Shown here: positions 63,025 through 64,000 of the stretch, one piece after another | Layout of the letters: every line of letters starts with the position of its first letter | How positions within the stretch are numbered: the first letter of the stretch is position 1 | Source of the DNA: a virus | Length of the DNA: 64,000 nt | Reading direction: 5' to 3' (one strand) | Virus record (IMG/VR): IMGVR_UViG_3300006874_000013 | Location: 1-64,000 of that record | Program-made: the position numbers and the translations under genes | The notes under the pieces: model-generated | The model's input: only the letters and a program-made list of their open reading frames with translations | Databases searched by the model: none | What the model was told of the DNA's origin: nothing

Positions 63025-64000
63025 ATGCTGAAAATTAAAAATGTGAGTGCCAAAAACTTTATGAGTATTGGCGCACAGACGCAGGCAGTTAATTTTGGAG
63101 ATTGCCAACTTACATTAGTTTTAGGACATAATTTGGACTTGGGTGGTGACGGTAGCAGAAATGGTACTGGTAAAACCACTATCATTAATGCACTCAGTTA
63201 TGCACTGTATGGCGATGCTCTCACAAACATTCGCAAAGACAATCTCATAAACAAAACAAACGGTAAGCAAATGATTGTTACTGTTGACTTTGAAATTGAC
63301 GACGTGTCATATAGAATTGAACGTGGGCGTAGACCTAACACACTGAAGTTTTTTGTTGACGGGACTGAACCTGGTGATGGTGAACAACAAGGCGATAGCA
63401 GAGAAACACAAAAAGAAATTGAAAAAGTAATTGGCTTCCCACATGAAATGTTCAAGCAACTTATTGCACTGAACACTTACACGGAACCTTTCCTCAGTCT
63501 CAAAGCAAACGATCAACGTGCAATGATTGAGCAACTGCTTGGTATCACAGAGTTGTCGCAAAAAGCAGAATTACTTAAAGAGTTATTAAAGCAAACAAAA
63601 GACAATATTAAAGAAGAAGAAATTAAAATTACTGCTATCAAGAACAGCAACGAAAGAATAGAAAAAAATATTACAGAGATCGAAAGTCGCAGTAGAGCAT
63701 GGGATAAAACACATCAAGATAAAGTTGTAGATCTTAAAAATGTTGTTGAAACTATGCAAGAAATTGACATTGATGTTGAACTAGAAAAACACAAACACAA
63801 TGCAGAAGTTAAAGAACAAACTGATTCGTTAAAAACATTAGAAAACGAATTGGAAAGAAACAGCACATCTCTTACTCGCAGTAATAAAAAAATACAAGAA
63901 CTAAAAGATAATATTGTAAAAGCAGAAGAAGGTGTATGTCCTGCATGTGAACAAAGTACAGCACACTTAGATACACACGAAGAATACACACAAGATTTAC
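63025..64000 (+). CDS. 46: Recombination endonuclease subunit gp46 (Rad50-like), partial
   Basis: This gene runs off the right end; 325 codons are visible. It has the N-terminal ATPase half with a Walker A motif (GSRNGTGKTT, about residues 43-52), then a charged helical region that should form the coiled coil. A CPAC motif (Cys 305 and 308) fits the zinc hook of the Rad50/SbcC family at the apex of the coiled coil. The second ATPase half lies outside the window. It partners with gp47 immediately upstream. Confidence 0.94.
   Translation, partial: MLKIKNVSAKNFMSIGAQTQAVNFGDCQLTLVLGHNLDLGGDGSRNGTGKTTIINALSYALYGDALTNIRKDNLINKTNGKQMIVTVDFEIDDVSYRIERGRRPNTLKFFVDGTEPGDGEQQGDSRETQKEIEKVIGFPHEMFKQLIALNTYTEPFLSLKANDQRAMIEQLLGITELSQKAELLKELLKQTKDNIKEEEIKITAIKNSNERIEKNITEIESRSRAWDKTHQDKVVDLKNVVETMQEIDIDVELEKHKHNAEVKEQTDSLKTLENELERNSTSLTRSNKKIQELKDNIVKAEEGVCPACEQSTAHLDTHEEYTQDL

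Overview
The window looks like the structural half of an AT-rich, T4-like (Straboviridae-related) marine myophage, of the broad kind infecting SAR11 or cyanobacteria. The support is a T4-type baseplate set (gp48/54-like, gp53, gp5, gp25, gp6), a T4-type late sigma factor (gp55) followed by the gp47/gp46 recombination nuclease, and T4-type late promoters (TATAAATA or GATAAATA) before most leftward units. The host cannot be fixed from this sequence alone.

Layout. (1) 1-11.9 kb, mostly minus strand, is an accessory island. It holds three tandem radical-SAM proteins (one cut by the window edge), a UDP-glucose-dehydrogenase-like enzyme, a shortened NeuB-like protein, at least four glycosyltransferase-like proteins, a stand-alone Smr domain protein and several tiny overlapping ORFs. 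One plus-strand gene resembling an ADP-ribosyltransferase/KptA-fold protein sits inside it. (2) 12.0-33.9 kb, minus strand, encodes tail-fibre or adhesin-like virion proteins: two paralogous fibres (one ending in an S74 chaperone domain), a protein with 11 Cys-containing repeats, a small virion protein and a 3304-residue protein. (3) 33.9-53.9 kb, minus strand, encodes a 5038-residue protein ending in an apparently complete Hint/intein-like domain, then gp6 and gp25. (4) 53.9-54.5 kb is a small plus-strand insert with two small genes, a sigma70-like promoter and an intrinsic terminator. (5) 54.5-61.0 kb, minus strand, encodes gp5, a large hub-like protein, gp53 and a gp48/54-like protein. (6) 61.1-64.0 kb, plus strand, has a sigma70-like promoter driving gp55, gp47 and gp46 (cut by the window end).

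How it works together. The rightward genes (late sigma factor, recombination nuclease) are read from a host-like promoter. gp55 would then direct transcription from the GATAAATA boxes that precede the leftward structural and island genes. Genes within each leftward unit are packed tightly, with many ATGA or TAATG start/stop overlaps. The sugar/radical-SAM island also appears to be late-expressed, so it may act on the virion or on host surface glycans during assembly; that is inference. No stretch over 300 bases lacks a gene, and I saw no tRNA, CRISPR array or insertion sequence.
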